NCBI GenBank assembly: GCA_964613805.1
Contig: CAZTJF010000019.1
Location: forward strand, 22,716-86,715
Source of the DNA: XYD12-FULL-36-8 sp964613805
GTDB lineage: Bacteria; Bacteroidota; Ignavibacteria; Ignavibacteriales; Ignavibacteriaceae
Direction of reading: 5' to 3'
Length of the DNA: 64,000 nt
The position numbers were made by a program, and so were the translations under genes. Below are positions 35,737-45,358 of the stretch, piece by piece (position 1 is the stretch's first letter; each line of letters starts with the position of its first letter). The notes beneath the pieces were generated by a model. The model had not been told where the DNA came from. It saw nothing but the letters and a program-made list of their open reading frames with translations, and did not search any database.

Positions 35737-35760
35737 TTATCACGAAGTGGTTCGTGATAA
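35737..35760 (-). terminator. Perfect 10-bp palindromic hairpin after accA
   Basis: TTATCACGAA (35737-35746) pairs perfectly with TTCGTGATAA (35751-35760), with a 4-nt loop. On the minus strand it lies about 32 nt after the accA stop and is followed by GGTTTTAG, a weak U-tract. It may end the polysaccharide/accA transcript, or may be a small dispersed palindrome. Confidence 0.55.
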
Positions 35761-35792
35761 TCAAGTCCATTGATAGATTATTGATGCTGCTC

Positions 35793-36743
35793 TCACTCAA
35801 TAAACTCGCCCATGCTTCCAAATTTTTCAAGCCGGTTCTCAACAAGCTTTTCTGGTTTAATTTTTATTAATTGAGATAATTCTTCTTTTAAAACTCCCTT
35901 TAACATTTTAGCTGCTTCTTGCGGATCTTTGTGTGCACCTCCAAGAGGTTCGGGAATTATTCTATCAATAATTTTTTGCTTTAGTAAATCGGGGGCTGTA
36001 AGTTTTAATGCCTCGGCAGCTTGTTCCTTATAATCCCAGCTTCGCCATAAAATGCTTGAACATGATTCGGGACTAATAACCGAATACCAGCAATTTTCAA
36101 GCATAAGAATTCTATCACCCACACCAATTCCTAAAGCACCGCCGCTAGCACCTTCACCAATTATTACAACGATGATAGGTACTTTTAGTTTACTCATCTC
36201 AAAAAGATTTCTTGCGATTGCTTCTGCTTGCCCGCGTTCCTCAGCTTCTAATCCTGGGTAAGCTCCAGGTGTATCGAGCATAGTGATAATTGGCTTATTA
36301 AATTTTTCTGCGAGCTTCATGAGTCGGAGGGCTTTTCTGTAACCCTCAGGATTAGGCATTCCAAAATTTCTGTAAAGATTACTCTTTGTATCTCTTCCTT
36401 TTTGATGACCAATAATTAAAATTTTATATTCATCCAAAAAAGCAAATCCGCCAACAATTGCTTTATCATCTTTGTAGTGCCTGTCGCCATGAAGTTCGAT
36501 AAAATTAGAGGTCATCAAATTTATGTAATCGAGAGTGTAAGGTCGTTCAGGATGGCGTGCAAGCTGAACTCTCTGCCAACGGGTTAATTCTTTGTAAATG
36601 TTCTCTTTCAACTTTTTAACTTTCTCCTCAATCTTGACAATCTCTTTTTCTATATCAAGATTATCAGAAAATTTTCTCATTTCTTCTAATTTAGCTTCAA
36701 GTTCAACGATTGGTTTTTCAAAATCAAGTACAGTTTTTGCCAT
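35793..36743 (-). CDS. accA: Acetyl-CoA carboxylase carboxyltransferase alpha subunit
   Basis: AccA and AccD transfer carboxyl from biotin to acetyl-CoA, giving malonyl-CoA for fatty acid synthesis. The 316-aa protein has the N-terminal coiled helix (VLDFEKPIVELEAKLEEM), and the family motifs LARHPERPYTLDYI, GDRHYKDDKAIVGG, DTPGAYPGLEAEERGQ and GEGASGGALGIGVGDR. Its start directly follows the stop of the upstream GT2 fusion gene (TAAATG), so they are probably translated from one mRNA. No accD is nearby. Confidence 0.97.
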   Translation of the reverse strand: MAKTVLDFEKPIVELEAKLEEMRKFSDNLDIEKEIVKIEEKVKKLKENIYKELTRWQRVQLARHPERPYTLDYINLMTSNFIELHGDRHYKDDKAIVGGFAFLDEYKILIIGHQKGRDTKSNLYRNFGMPNPEGYRKALRLMKLAEKFNKPIITMLDTPGAYPGLEAEERGQAEAIARNLFEMSKLKVPIIVVIIGEGASGGALGIGVGDRILMLENCWYSVISPESCSSILWRSWDYKEQAAEALKLTAPDLLKQKIIDRIIPEPLGGAHKDPQEAAKMLKGVLKEELSQLIKIKPEKLVENRLEKFGSMGEFIE

Positions 36744-38723
36744 TTACTTCTTACTCATAAACATATTGTTAAAGGTTTTGCCTAAAATTTCAAGATCTAA
36801 CCAGATGTTCTGGTTTCTCGCATATATCAAATCTAACTTCTCGGTTGAATTTGCAGAACCCTTTTCAAGGTACCACAAACCTGTTAGCCCTTTCTTTCCT
36901 AAAAATATTTTCGATTCTTCAGATTGATTTTGAGGACCAACAAGACTAACCTTTCCACTGAAAATGGATGGAATTCCTAAAATAAATTTTCTGAAATCAG
37001 ATTTTTGAGAGTCTGTCTTTGAAATCAAATATATCAAAGGATAGATAAATATCAAAGCAAAGAACCCTAACGTGTAATCCATCAATAATTTTATAAATCG
37101 GGAAACAGGATTTGAAATGTTTAGACTTATATCTATCAATGGAATATCTTCCAATACAGAAACCGAAGCTTTTCCAACCAGAAAATCCAAATTGCTTCCG
37201 ATGAGCTTAAAATCAACTCCATCCGAAGTGTTATTTGCAACAATTGACATCATTTTGTTATATGATAATTCATCTGGAGAAAAAATAACCTCATTAATTT
37301 TTTTATCAGCAATCACTTTATTTATGCTGTCTATGCTTCCCACAACTTCATAACCATTCATTTGATTTCCAATATCTTTGTGAGAGTAACCAATTAAGCC
37401 CTGTATAATGTGATCATCAACAAACTTTTTTTGAAGTTTATCTGCAATCATAACTGCTGATTTATTTGTACCAACAATTAAAGTCCGCTTTCTTGAAGGT
37501 GTAAATTCTAACCCAACTTTAAAGAAAAGCTTTAAAATAATTCGCCAAAGTGTCAATGACGTTAAAAGAAAAACATAATTGATTAAGAAAACAGCACGGC
37601 TGTAAGCGAATTGTTTGAAGAAAAACGTTAGAGAAGAAATTATAAAAAAGCTTACGAGGATTGCACCTGTATTTCGTAAAACCGAAAAGGAATTTTTACG
37701 ATACACACCTATTAATGCTGCTGCAGTAATATGAATAGCAACAGGAACAACAAGAATTAGCGGATAACTGAATTCGGGAAAACCATGCCATTCGGTAAAC
37801 CTTAAATACAATTTCTCTGCAAGAATTAAACACACATTAAAAAAAATGACATCCAATATTACTGCAGTAAAAGAAAGTTTCCTTCTTCCAAGAAATGCAA
37901 AAAACTTTCTAAAGCCAATTGCCGTACGTAAAATAATTTCTACAAGATAAAAGCTGGAGAAATGTTTTTTCACAAAAAGATTCATCGCATTGTAAAAATA
38001 TTTTGTCTCATCCAAGCTGCTTCGTTTTGTGCTTTCACCTTTGTAATGAATTATTTGTGTTCCGGGATAATAGTAAACCTTGTAACCATTTTTTTGAATG
38101 CGATAGCACAAGTCTAAATCTTCACCATACATGAAAAATTGTTCATCAAAACCACCAACTTTTTCATACGCTTCTCTATTCATCATCATGAATGAGCCGG
38201 AAATAGCATCAACTTCGTATGTCGAATTTTCATCCAGATAAGTAAGATTATATTTTGCAAAGAGTTTACTCTTCGGAAATAAAGTGCTTAGTCCGGTTAC
38301 TTTACAGAACGATGTCCAAGGTCCTGGAAAGCTTCTTCTGCATGCAAGCTGAAGCGAACCATCAGGATTTAGGATTTTGCACCCTGCTAGACCTGCATCC
38401 GGATTTTGATTTAGAAAGTAAATCATCCTATTAATCGTGTCTTCGCTTACAATTGTATCGGGATTAATTAATAAGATGAATTTTCCTTTGGAGATCTTTA
38501 GCGCTTCATTGTTTGCTTTTGAAAATCCAACATTAGTTTTATTCACTATTAAATGTATCTGCGGAAATTTATCTCGAATAAACTCCACACTACCGTCATC
38601 AGATGCATTATCAACAACTATAATTTCGTGAGTAATTTTTGAGAGAGCTTTTTGAAGTGAATGAATTAAGTTCTGAAGAAATTCTTTAACATTATAATTG
38701 ATAATTATGATGGATAATTCCAC
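36744..38723 (-). CDS. GT2 glycosyltransferase fused to a truncated polyprenyl sugar transferase
   Basis: A 659-aa fusion starting at GTG (38721-38723). Residues about 1-270 are a rhamnosyltransferase-like GT2 domain: IINYNVKEF, VVDNASDDGS, NPDT and GEDLDLCYR. Then come about five membrane helices (285-395), a Rossmann-like CoA-binding-type domain (415-540) and a C-terminal remnant of the bacterial sugar transferase family. That remnant keeps SGKVSLVGPQ and the GLTGLWYLEKGS end, but the KFRSM and DELPQ catalytic segment is missing (about 60-90 residues shorter than the paralog at 39527). It is probably a glycosyltransferase with an inactive, perhaps regulatory or anchoring, tail. Confidence 0.85.
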   Translation of the reverse strand: MELSIIIINYNVKEFLQNLIHSLQKALSKITHEIIVVDNASDDGSVEFIRDKFPQIHLIVNKTNVGFSKANNEALKISKGKFILLINPDTIVSEDTINRMIYFLNQNPDAGLAGCKILNPDGSLQLACRRSFPGPWTSFCKVTGLSTLFPKSKLFAKYNLTYLDENSTYEVDAISGSFMMMNREAYEKVGGFDEQFFMYGEDLDLCYRIQKNGYKVYYYPGTQIIHYKGESTKRSSLDETKYFYNAMNLFVKKHFSSFYLVEIILRTAIGFRKFFAFLGRRKLSFTAVILDVIFFNVCLILAEKLYLRFTEWHGFPEFSYPLILVVPVAIHITAAALIGVYRKNSFSVLRNTGAILVSFFIISSLTFFFKQFAYSRAVFLINYVFLLTSLTLWRIILKLFFKVGLEFTPSRKRTLIVGTNKSAVMIADKLQKKFVDDHIIQGLIGYSHKDIGNQMNGYEVVGSIDSINKVIADKKINEVIFSPDELSYNKMMSIVANNTSDGVDFKLIGSNLDFLVGKASVSVLEDIPLIDISLNISNPVSRFIKLLMDYTLGFFALIFIYPLIYLISKTDSQKSDFRKFILGIPSIFSGKVSLVGPQNQSEESKIFLGKKGLTGLWYLEKGSANSTEKLDLIYARNQNIWLDLEILGKTFNNMFMSKK

Positions 38724-38733
38724 TTTACACTCT

Positions 38734-39453
38734 TTACAGAATTCCGAAAGTATTTCGAATTCTTAGTTTCCAAACCATAAAAACAGCTTCACGAACAATT
38801 TTTTTGGACATCTTCGATTTACCATGAAATCGGTCAATAAAAATTATTGGTATTTCTATGATCCTAAAACCTTTTTTGAAAGCTTTGAATGTCATTTCAA
38901 TCTGGAATGCATAGCCGTTTGATTTAATCGAGTCAAGATCAATTGATTCCAACACTTTTCTTCTGAAACATTTAAACCCGCCGGTTGCATCTCGAACCGG
39001 AAGCCCGGTTATAAATCTTGTATAACTATTCGCAAAATAACTTAACATCAGTCTTCTCATCGGCCAGTTCACAACATTAACACCTGTTTTGTATCGGCTT
39101 CCCAAAACAAGATCATGATCCTTTATTGCATCCATAAAATTCTTAATTTCTTTTGGATCATGAGAAAAATCAGCATCCATTTCAAAAATATAATCGTATC
39201 CATTTTGTAAAGCATATTTAAATCCCTCTATGTAAGCCGTACCAAGTCCCATTTTACCTGGGCGTTTTATCAATTTAACATGCTCAGATTCTCGTGTTAA
39301 TTGCTCAACGAAAACACCTGTTCCATCCGGTGAATTATCATCAACCACCAAAACGTCAACATTGTCATATCTACCTAAAATGTCAGGAATCATCCTCCGA
39401 ATATTTTCAAGTTCGTTATATGTTGGAATTATTATGAGCGATTTTTCAGACAT
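38734..39453 (-). CDS. Polyprenol-phosphate mannosyltransferase-like GT2 (Dpm1 type)
   Basis: A 239-aa cytoplasmic GT2 enzyme that resembles dolichol-phosphate mannosyltransferase. It has PTYNELENI, DDNSPDGTG, EMDADFSHDP (DxD) and RDATGGFKCF. It has no C-terminal membrane domain, so only the catalytic part is present. It transfers a sugar from a nucleotide donor to polyprenyl phosphate; the sugar is not known from sequence. It follows the sugar transferase gene by 73 nt, and the GT2 fusion starts 10 nt after it. Confidence 0.92.
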   Translation of the reverse strand: MSEKSLIIIPTYNELENIRRMIPDILGRYDNVDVLVVDDNSPDGTGVFVEQLTRESEHVKLIKRPGKMGLGTAYIEGFKYALQNGYDYIFEMDADFSHDPKEIKNFMDAIKDHDLVLGSRYKTGVNVVNWPMRRLMLSYFANSYTRFITGLPVRDATGGFKCFRRKVLESIDLDSIKSNGYAFQIEMTFKAFKKGFRIIEIPIIFIDRFHGKSKMSKKIVREAVFMVWKLRIRNTFGIL

Positions 39454-39526
39454 TGGACTACTAAATATTAAACGAGTATTTCAATTCTAAGGTAAAATTA
39501 AGTAATTGATTATTAAAGATAAAAAT

Positions 39527-40930
39527 TTACTCATAATGTCCTCTGGCAAAAAGTACGACAAACACGGTTCTAAATAAAATTTTGAAATCCATCCGAAGAG
39601 ACATATTTTCAATGTAAAAAAGATCATAGCGTAATTTTACTTTTACATCTTCAATTGATTCATCATACTTATGCTTAACCTGCGCCCAGCCCGTAATTCC
39701 TGGTCTTACCTTTAAACGACGTTTATAATAAGGAATTTGTTCTGAAAGTTTCTCAACAAAAAATGGTCTTTCCGGTCGTGGACCGACCAAACTCATTTCA
39801 CCTTTCAGCACATTAATCATTTGTGGAATCTCATCAATTCTTAGCTTCCTAATAATATTTCCAATGCGTGTAATTCGAGGATCATCCTTTTGCGACCAAA
39901 CTGGTCCAGTCATTTTCTCAGCATCATGAACCATTGATCTGAATTTAATTATCTTGAATGTTTTATTGTTTAAGCCGCATCTTTCCTGTTTAAAAAACAC
40001 AGGACCTTTTGAATCAAGCTTAATGGCTAATGATGCGATTGCGATTATTGGGAAACTGATAATCAATATTATTAGCGAAACAATAACATCAAGAATTCGT
40101 TTTAGCCGTTTTTCCCACTCAGGCATTAGCTGAGGCATAATATCAATAAGTGGAATACCATATATTTGGGAGGTTCTTGCTTGCCCGCTAAGAATATCAT
40201 ATAGATCTGGCACGATTTTCATACCAACATTTTTTGGTTCACATTTAGTGATGATGTCTATAAGCATTTCGTGATCGTCTCTTTCCAGTGCAAGTATCAC
40301 TTCTTTGGACGAAGTTTCATCAATTAAGTTGGCTATTTGCTTTACACTGCCCAAAACAGCAGCATCTTTGTAGGATTGTTTTTCATACCCATTATTTAAA
40401 GCGACATAACCTTTAACATCAATGCCTAATGCGCGATGCTCCATAATTTTGTCATGCACTTCTTTACCTTTTTCGTTAAAACCAACAATTAGAGCATTTC
40501 GTCTTCCAACTCCATTTATTAAAAGTTTGCGTTGAAAACTTCTGATTAGAAGCCTGCCAGCACTTACCAAAACAAAGAAAATTCCCCAATAGATAAAAAT
40601 TAGAATTCTCGTTCCGGCTTGAACTCCATGAACATAATCATCTAAAAAAATGGCAAAGAAGAGAATGAAAATCCCAACAAAAGAAGCTTTGAACAGAGTA
40701 GAAATTTCATCAAAGCGGGAAGCAGCAAACCAAGTTCTGTACATACCAACAAATGTGAAGATGACAAGCCAATAAAAATAAATGATGAGCACCGGTATAA
40801 AAAGTTCGGGCATAATTAGCATATCGAACCATCCCGTTTTAACCCGCAGCATAAAGAAAATTATCCCCGAAAGATTGATAGTGATGAAATCAGTGGAGAG
40901 GATTAGCGGTTTTTCGAAATTCTTATTCAT
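39527..40930 (-). CDS. Undecaprenyl-phosphate sugar phosphotransferase (WbaP/WcaJ type)
   Basis: The enzyme that starts polysaccharide assembly by placing a sugar-1-phosphate on undecaprenyl phosphate. The start at ATG 40928-40930 overlaps the upstream stop (TGATG); a 475-aa form from 40954 would overlap the previous gene by 25 nt. The 467-aa form has four N-terminal membrane helices, a CoA-binding-type domain (NALIVGFNEKGKEVHD) and a complete C-terminal sugar transferase: FFKQERCGLNNKTF, KFRSM, LRIDEIPQ, GEMSLVGPRPERP and PGITGWAQVKHKY. It is the intact counterpart of the broken domain in the gene at 36744. Confidence 0.95.
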   Translation of the reverse strand: MNKNFEKPLILSTDFITINLSGIIFFMLRVKTGWFDMLIMPELFIPVLIIYFYWLVIFTFVGMYRTWFAASRFDEISTLFKASFVGIFILFFAIFLDDYVHGVQAGTRILIFIYWGIFFVLVSAGRLLIRSFQRKLLINGVGRRNALIVGFNEKGKEVHDKIMEHRALGIDVKGYVALNNGYEKQSYKDAAVLGSVKQIANLIDETSSKEVILALERDDHEMLIDIITKCEPKNVGMKIVPDLYDILSGQARTSQIYGIPLIDIMPQLMPEWEKRLKRILDVIVSLIILIISFPIIAIASLAIKLDSKGPVFFKQERCGLNNKTFKIIKFRSMVHDAEKMTGPVWSQKDDPRITRIGNIIRKLRIDEIPQMINVLKGEMSLVGPRPERPFFVEKLSEQIPYYKRRLKVRPGITGWAQVKHKYDESIEDVKVKLRYDLFYIENMSLRMDFKILFRTVFVVLFARGHYE

Positions 40931-42099
40931 CAGTGCCTTGGAGTTGATTGCCAAAAAGCTGTATGTTTTCCAAAAATGAACTTAATCAAACCTATTAACA
41001 TCGCTACATTTGTCATAATAAAATAGAAAATCATGAGTAATGGTTGAACATGATAATTATTTTTTTTAAGAACAAATCCTATCATTCCCAGTAAATAGAT
41101 TATTAACTGGAGAATAAAAAAGTAAACGTAAAACGCACAACAATTCATTAGAAATATATTTGAAATAAAAATTAAAATTAAAAGCACTGGTGAAAACCAA
41201 CGAATAATTTTATGGGACCATAAGCCATATGAAATAAGACCATATGACGGTAGAAGTAATTTTCGAATAGACCTAATTGTAGACAGGTTTATTGAGTTAT
41301 TTCTTATTTTACGGTTAAACTCTACTTCTAAACTTTGTGCTGTATATTCTTCTGCAACAGCATCTTTTTGGTAAAGAAAATCTCTTTTTAACTCTAAAAC
41401 TTTTAATGTGAGATAAAAATCATCCATAACGGGATGTAAAGTTGGAATCTCACTGACATAATCTTTTTTAATACTATAAATACCACCATTCGCACCAATT
41501 AAACAACCAAGTTCACCTTCTTTCTCTTTAAGCCATGTTTCTAAATCCCAATACCTTTTTTCTTGGCTGCCAGAGTTTTTTGCTTCTTCAAATTCTATAA
41601 GCTTTAACTTGCCACTTACTCCTCCCACCCTTTCATCAGTGTAATATTTTACCATATTTATTAAAGCATTTTTATGATAAAAGGAATTTGCGTCTGAAAA
41701 TATGAGTATATCTGACTCAGCATGTTTAACTATATCATTTAACACTTGGGATTTTCCTCTTCGTTCGCTAAAGAGAAAAAACTTTATTGAGGGAATTTCT
41801 TTCTGAAGTTTTAAGATTATTTCATTTGTTGAGTCAGATGAATTATCTGAACCTATTATAAATTCTATTTTATCTATATCATAATTCAGCTTTAGAAAGT
41901 TTCTAATTGTATTCTCAATAACTTTCTCCTCGTTATAAACCGAAATAATAATTGAAACATTAGGTAAGTAAGTCGCATCGAATTTATAGCGTTTGTCAGA
42001 AATCAGATTAAGAAACCATATCGAAATAGGATAAATCACGTAAGAATGTAACATAAGAAACAAACAAAGAAAAAATATTATTATTAGTATTAGCTGCAT
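40930..42099 (-). CDS. GT2 glycosyltransferase, membrane-bound (cellulose synthase-like)
   Basis: A 389-aa protein with an N-terminal membrane helix (1-22), a GT2 catalytic domain (SVYNEEKVIENTI, GSDNSSDST, SDANSFYHKNAL) and three or four C-terminal helices. The PVMDDFYLTLKV stretch holds the base Asp, and the ring RKIRNNSINLSTIRS takes the QxxRW position without an exact match. Processive or single-transfer activity cannot be told from this. Start and stop overlap neighbours (TAATG, TGATG), so it belongs to the coupled polysaccharide operon. Confidence 0.9.
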   Translation of the reverse strand: MQLILIIIFFLCLFLMLHSYVIYPISIWFLNLISDKRYKFDATYLPNVSIIISVYNEEKVIENTIRNFLKLNYDIDKIEFIIGSDNSSDSTNEIILKLQKEIPSIKFFLFSERRGKSQVLNDIVKHAESDILIFSDANSFYHKNALINMVKYYTDERVGGVSGKLKLIEFEEAKNSGSQEKRYWDLETWLKEKEGELGCLIGANGGIYSIKKDYVSEIPTLHPVMDDFYLTLKVLELKRDFLYQKDAVAEEYTAQSLEVEFNRKIRNNSINLSTIRSIRKLLLPSYGLISYGLWSHKIIRWFSPVLLILIFISNIFLMNCCAFYVYFFILQLIIYLLGMIGFVLKKNNYHVQPLLMIFYFIMTNVAMLIGLIKFIFGKHTAFWQSTPRH

Positions 42100-43256
42100 T
42101 AATCAGTTTTTTCTTTTAACATAATTTTTTCACAGACTGAATCAGTAATTGCATTCCATGAATTATTTGCTGCAAGTGATAATCGATATTTGATTTTTTC
42201 TTCATCGCTTTGGTGCAAAGAAAGTTCGATCATCATTACAAATTCCTCATAACTATTTGCAATATAGGCTGCTGATTTAAATTTAGTTACTTCCGGCAAA
42301 TTTACAGACACAACTGGTATTCCTAAAGATAAATACTCTAATAGCTTAAGGGGATTGCATGCCAGAGTAAGCTCATTAACCTTAAATGGTATAATACCAA
42401 CATCAAAGCTGCTTGCATAACTTGGTAAATGATCAAAGGAAACCTCGCCTATAAAAATTATATTAGAATAATTATTGAATCTACTAACATCAACGGAGGG
42501 TTTTCCAATTATCAAGAAACTATATGTTGGCAATGCATGAGCAGAATACACAATTAAATCCAAATCAATCCATTCAGAAATTAAACCGAAAAATCCTATA
42601 ACCGGTTTTTTCAAATTTCTGAGTTGTGCGGGAATTTTTTCTACTTTTTTTTGAAAATGTTCTGTTTGAACTCCTTGCGGAAGAAAGTAATTATTTCCAC
42701 TTGCTGCTTTTTTTGAATCAAGCAATAATTGAGATACAGCAAAATACGAAGAAACTTTCGATAATAATTTTTTTTCCATTTCAATTAACGAATTAAAAGC
42801 CCCATCAAAATTAGAATAATCATCCAAGCAAAAATAATGACTTGATGTTTCACCTATCTTTCCCACTAAACCATAAACCAAGGGAGATGATGTAATTAAA
42901 ATTACATTCTCAAAATCAAATTTCTTTATTGCTTTAAGCACTGTTCGCAGAAGAAGATGATTATTTAGTCTTCGGATTAATTTATTATCATGAAAAGGAA
43001 TGATAAGAGGATGAATTTGAATTGGAGAATTCTGCTCGGTTTTTAAATTAATGTTTTTTTTTATAAAAAATATTTTTTTAAGTTTTTCAACAACTCTAAG
43101 GAAATCACTAATCGTAAAATTTGGTCTTCGATGAGCAAGCGAACCTATCCAAATTATTCTATTATTCTGCAATAGCACTTTGCCTATGTGCTGAGTTGTG
43201 GACGGAAATCTCCCCCAGTCCTCGCCGCAAATAATAATATCTCTATTTTTTAACAT
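42099..43256 (-). CDS. GT4-like glycosyltransferase
   Basis: A 385-aa GT-B fold protein. The C-terminal half has GFFGLISEWIDLDLIVYSA, IGKPSVDVSRFNN and CNPLKLLEYLSLGIPVVSV, the donor-binding EX7E-like region typical of group 1 (GT4) transferases, with the first Glu replaced or shifted. The N-terminal half starts IICGEDWGRFPSTTQHIG and resembles TuaH/WcaI-type exopolysaccharide enzymes. It overlaps wecB by TAATG and the GT2 gene by TAATG. Acceptor and sugar are unknown. Confidence 0.85.
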   Translation of the reverse strand: MLKNRDIIICGEDWGRFPSTTQHIGKVLLQNNRIIWIGSLAHRRPNFTISDFLRVVEKLKKIFFIKKNINLKTEQNSPIQIHPLIIPFHDNKLIRRLNNHLLLRTVLKAIKKFDFENVILITSSPLVYGLVGKIGETSSHYFCLDDYSNFDGAFNSLIEMEKKLLSKVSSYFAVSQLLLDSKKAASGNNYFLPQGVQTEHFQKKVEKIPAQLRNLKKPVIGFFGLISEWIDLDLIVYSAHALPTYSFLIIGKPSVDVSRFNNYSNIIFIGEVSFDHLPSYASSFDVGIIPFKVNELTLACNPLKLLEYLSLGIPVVSVNLPEVTKFKSAAYIANSYEEFVMMIELSLHQSDEEKIKYRLSLAANNSWNAITDSVCEKIMLKEKTD

Positions 43257-44395
43257 TAATGATAAAATTCTTTAGTAATTATTTTTAAGATTCGATCGGA
43301 TGCTTTTCCATCTCCAAAGGGATTCTTTGTGTTAAAAAAATTGAACCTCTTATTTATTCTTCTGTCAATCGTATGGAAATGCCTTGTAATTTTTGCGGGG
43401 CTGCTTCCTGCTAAAAATGCATAGCCTGCTCGTATCGCTTCATTCCTTTCGGTAACATCACGCAACACAATAATTGGCTTTTTAAATACATAGCATTCTT
43501 CTTGCACGCCTCCAGAGTCTGATAACAAGAAGTGACATTTGCTCATCAAATAAATAAAGCTTAAGTAATTCTGCGGCGGAATGAGAAAAATATTAGTTTG
43601 ATTCTTCAATAATTTTTTAACTGGAATTTGAACATTTGGATTTAAATGAACCGGATAAACAAAATTTAATTCTTGGTAACTTTGTGTAATTTTTTTTATT
43701 GTATTTAACACAACTTCAAACTCTTTACCGAATTTTTCTCTTCTGTGCATTGTAATAAGGATATACTTCTTTTTGAAAAAATCTTCAGATAAATGATTTG
43801 ATAATTCCTTCCTGATGGAAATATTCACTTTAGAATCTTTAAGATTTTTTTTTATTTCAAGCAAGGCATCAATTACCGTATTTCCAGTGACATAAACTTT
43901 TTTTCTTGAAACTCCCTCTGATAGTAAATTTTTCTTTGAATCTGTTGTAGGTGCAAAGTGTAAATCAGTAACAATAGAGATGAACCTTCTATTGGCTTCT
44001 TCCGGATAGGGACTGTATATATTGAAACTGCGCAATCCTGCTTCAACATGTGCAACCTTAATTTTAAGATAATATGCTGCTAAAGAAGAAATAAAAGCTG
44101 TTGAAGTATCTCCCTGAACAATTAAAATCGAAGGTTTGATAGCGGTAAGAACCTCTTTTAACTTTAGTAAGGAATGACTTGAAATATCAAATAAATCCTG
44201 ATTATCCTTCATCAAATCCAAGTCATAATCCAATTTTATTTTGAAGATATCTAATACTTGCCTCAACATCTCGCGATGCTGACCGGTAGAACACACGATG
44301 GTTTTGAATCTCTCATCGGAACTTAATGCTTTTATTACGGGCGCAAGTTTAATTGCTTCCGGTCTAGTTCCAAATATTATTAATGCTTTTATCAT
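43256..44395 (-). CDS. wecB: UDP-N-acetylglucosamine 2-epimerase (non-hydrolysing)
   Basis: WecB interconverts UDP-GlcNAc and UDP-ManNAc. The 379-aa protein has FGTRPEAIKLAPVIK, CSTGQHREML, VQGDTSTAF, HVEAGLRSF, VTGNTVIDAL and SDSGGVQEEC, all in the expected order. A ManNAc-containing repeat unit is therefore likely, although no UDP-ManNAc dehydrogenase (WecC) is in the window. It is coupled with GT4 by a TAATG overlap and follows a GT2 gene by 12 nt. Confidence 0.96.
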   Translation of the reverse strand: MIKALIIFGTRPEAIKLAPVIKALSSDERFKTIVCSTGQHREMLRQVLDIFKIKLDYDLDLMKDNQDLFDISSHSLLKLKEVLTAIKPSILIVQGDTSTAFISSLAAYYLKIKVAHVEAGLRSFNIYSPYPEEANRRFISIVTDLHFAPTTDSKKNLLSEGVSRKKVYVTGNTVIDALLEIKKNLKDSKVNISIRKELSNHLSEDFFKKKYILITMHRREKFGKEFEVVLNTIKKITQSYQELNFVYPVHLNPNVQIPVKKLLKNQTNIFLIPPQNYLSFIYLMSKCHFLLSDSGGVQEECYVFKKPIIVLRDVTERNEAIRAGYAFLAGSSPAKITRHFHTIDRRINKRFNFFNTKNPFGDGKASDRILKIITKEFYH

Positions 44396-44407
44396 TATTA
44401 TAAAAAT

Positions 44408-45358
44408 CTATTTGAAATTGTTTTTTGGATAAATGAAGAAGGTTCTAAAATAATAGTAGGATTTTTTTATCAAAGAAAAATTAAATGTCGAAATTCCCCC
44501 TCCCAAATAGACTGGGACTCTAATTAGAATCCCTAAAAAGTGAAAGAGAAGAAGTGAAAATTTTTCAATTCCCTCGTAATGTTTTTGATAGATCTTAATT
44601 TTTGCGACTGATTGATTTCTAAATTTAAACCATAAATTTTTATCAGTCGTAACTCCACCAATATGGTAGATTGAGGTCATCGGAAAATAAAATACTTTAC
44701 CACCTGCTGCCTTAAATCTTTGGCATAAATCAGTTTCTTCACCATAAAAGAAAAAATTTTCATCAAATCCACTTAGCTTTCTGATAGCATTTGAAGAACA
44801 AAAAATAAATGCCCCTTTTACCACATCTACTTTAATAGGACTGCTAATCTTTTTAAAATTCAAATGAAAGCGATTTAATGATTTTGATTTGGGAAAGAGC
44901 TTGTAAATAAAAAAATTTTCGCCGAATGAATTGATGATGGTATCAAAATCTACCAATGAGATTTGATGGCTGCCATCCTCATTTAATAATTTGCATCCAA
45001 TAAAAACCTCTTGTTTCAGTTGCTCTGCAAAGTCATACAGAATTTTAAGTGTGTTTTCATAAAAAACAGTATCATTATTTAAGATTAGAATGTATTTGCC
45101 TTTAGCAGTTTTAAACCCAACATTATTAGCAGCGGCAAATCCAATGTTTTTCTCATTCTTAAGAAGCAGCGTTTGGGAATATTTTATAGTTATGTTTTCA
45201 ACATTACCTTCGTTTGAAGCGTTGTCGATAACAATAATTTCATAAGTACAATCATGCGTGAAGTTTAAAATGGATTTTATGCAATTCTCCAATTGATTGA
45301 ATGAATTGTAATTTACAATTACAATTGAAATATCAAGTTGTTTTTTTGAATCGTCCAT
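44408..45358 (-). CDS. GT2 glycosyltransferase (rhamnosyltransferase-like)
   Basis: A 316-aa GT2 enzyme: SIVIVNYNSFNQLENC, IDNASNEGN, ILNNDTVFYEN (DxD) and FFYGEETDLCQRF. The C-terminal 80 residues include one hydrophobic helix. It resembles the first domain of the fusion at 36744, which suggests related acceptors. Its start directly abuts the methyltransferase stop. Part of the polysaccharide operon. Confidence 0.92.
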   Translation of the reverse strand: MDDSKKQLDISIVIVNYNSFNQLENCIKSILNFTHDCTYEIIVIDNASNEGNVENITIKYSQTLLLKNEKNIGFAAANNVGFKTAKGKYILILNNDTVFYENTLKILYDFAEQLKQEVFIGCKLLNEDGSHQISLVDFDTIINSFGENFFIYKLFPKSKSLNRFHLNFKKISSPIKVDVVKGAFIFCSSNAIRKLSGFDENFFFYGEETDLCQRFKAAGGKVFYFPMTSIYHIGGVTTDKNLWFKFRNQSVAKIKIYQKHYEGIEKFSLLLFHFLGILIRVPVYLGGGISTFNFSLIKKSYYYFRTFFIYPKNNFK

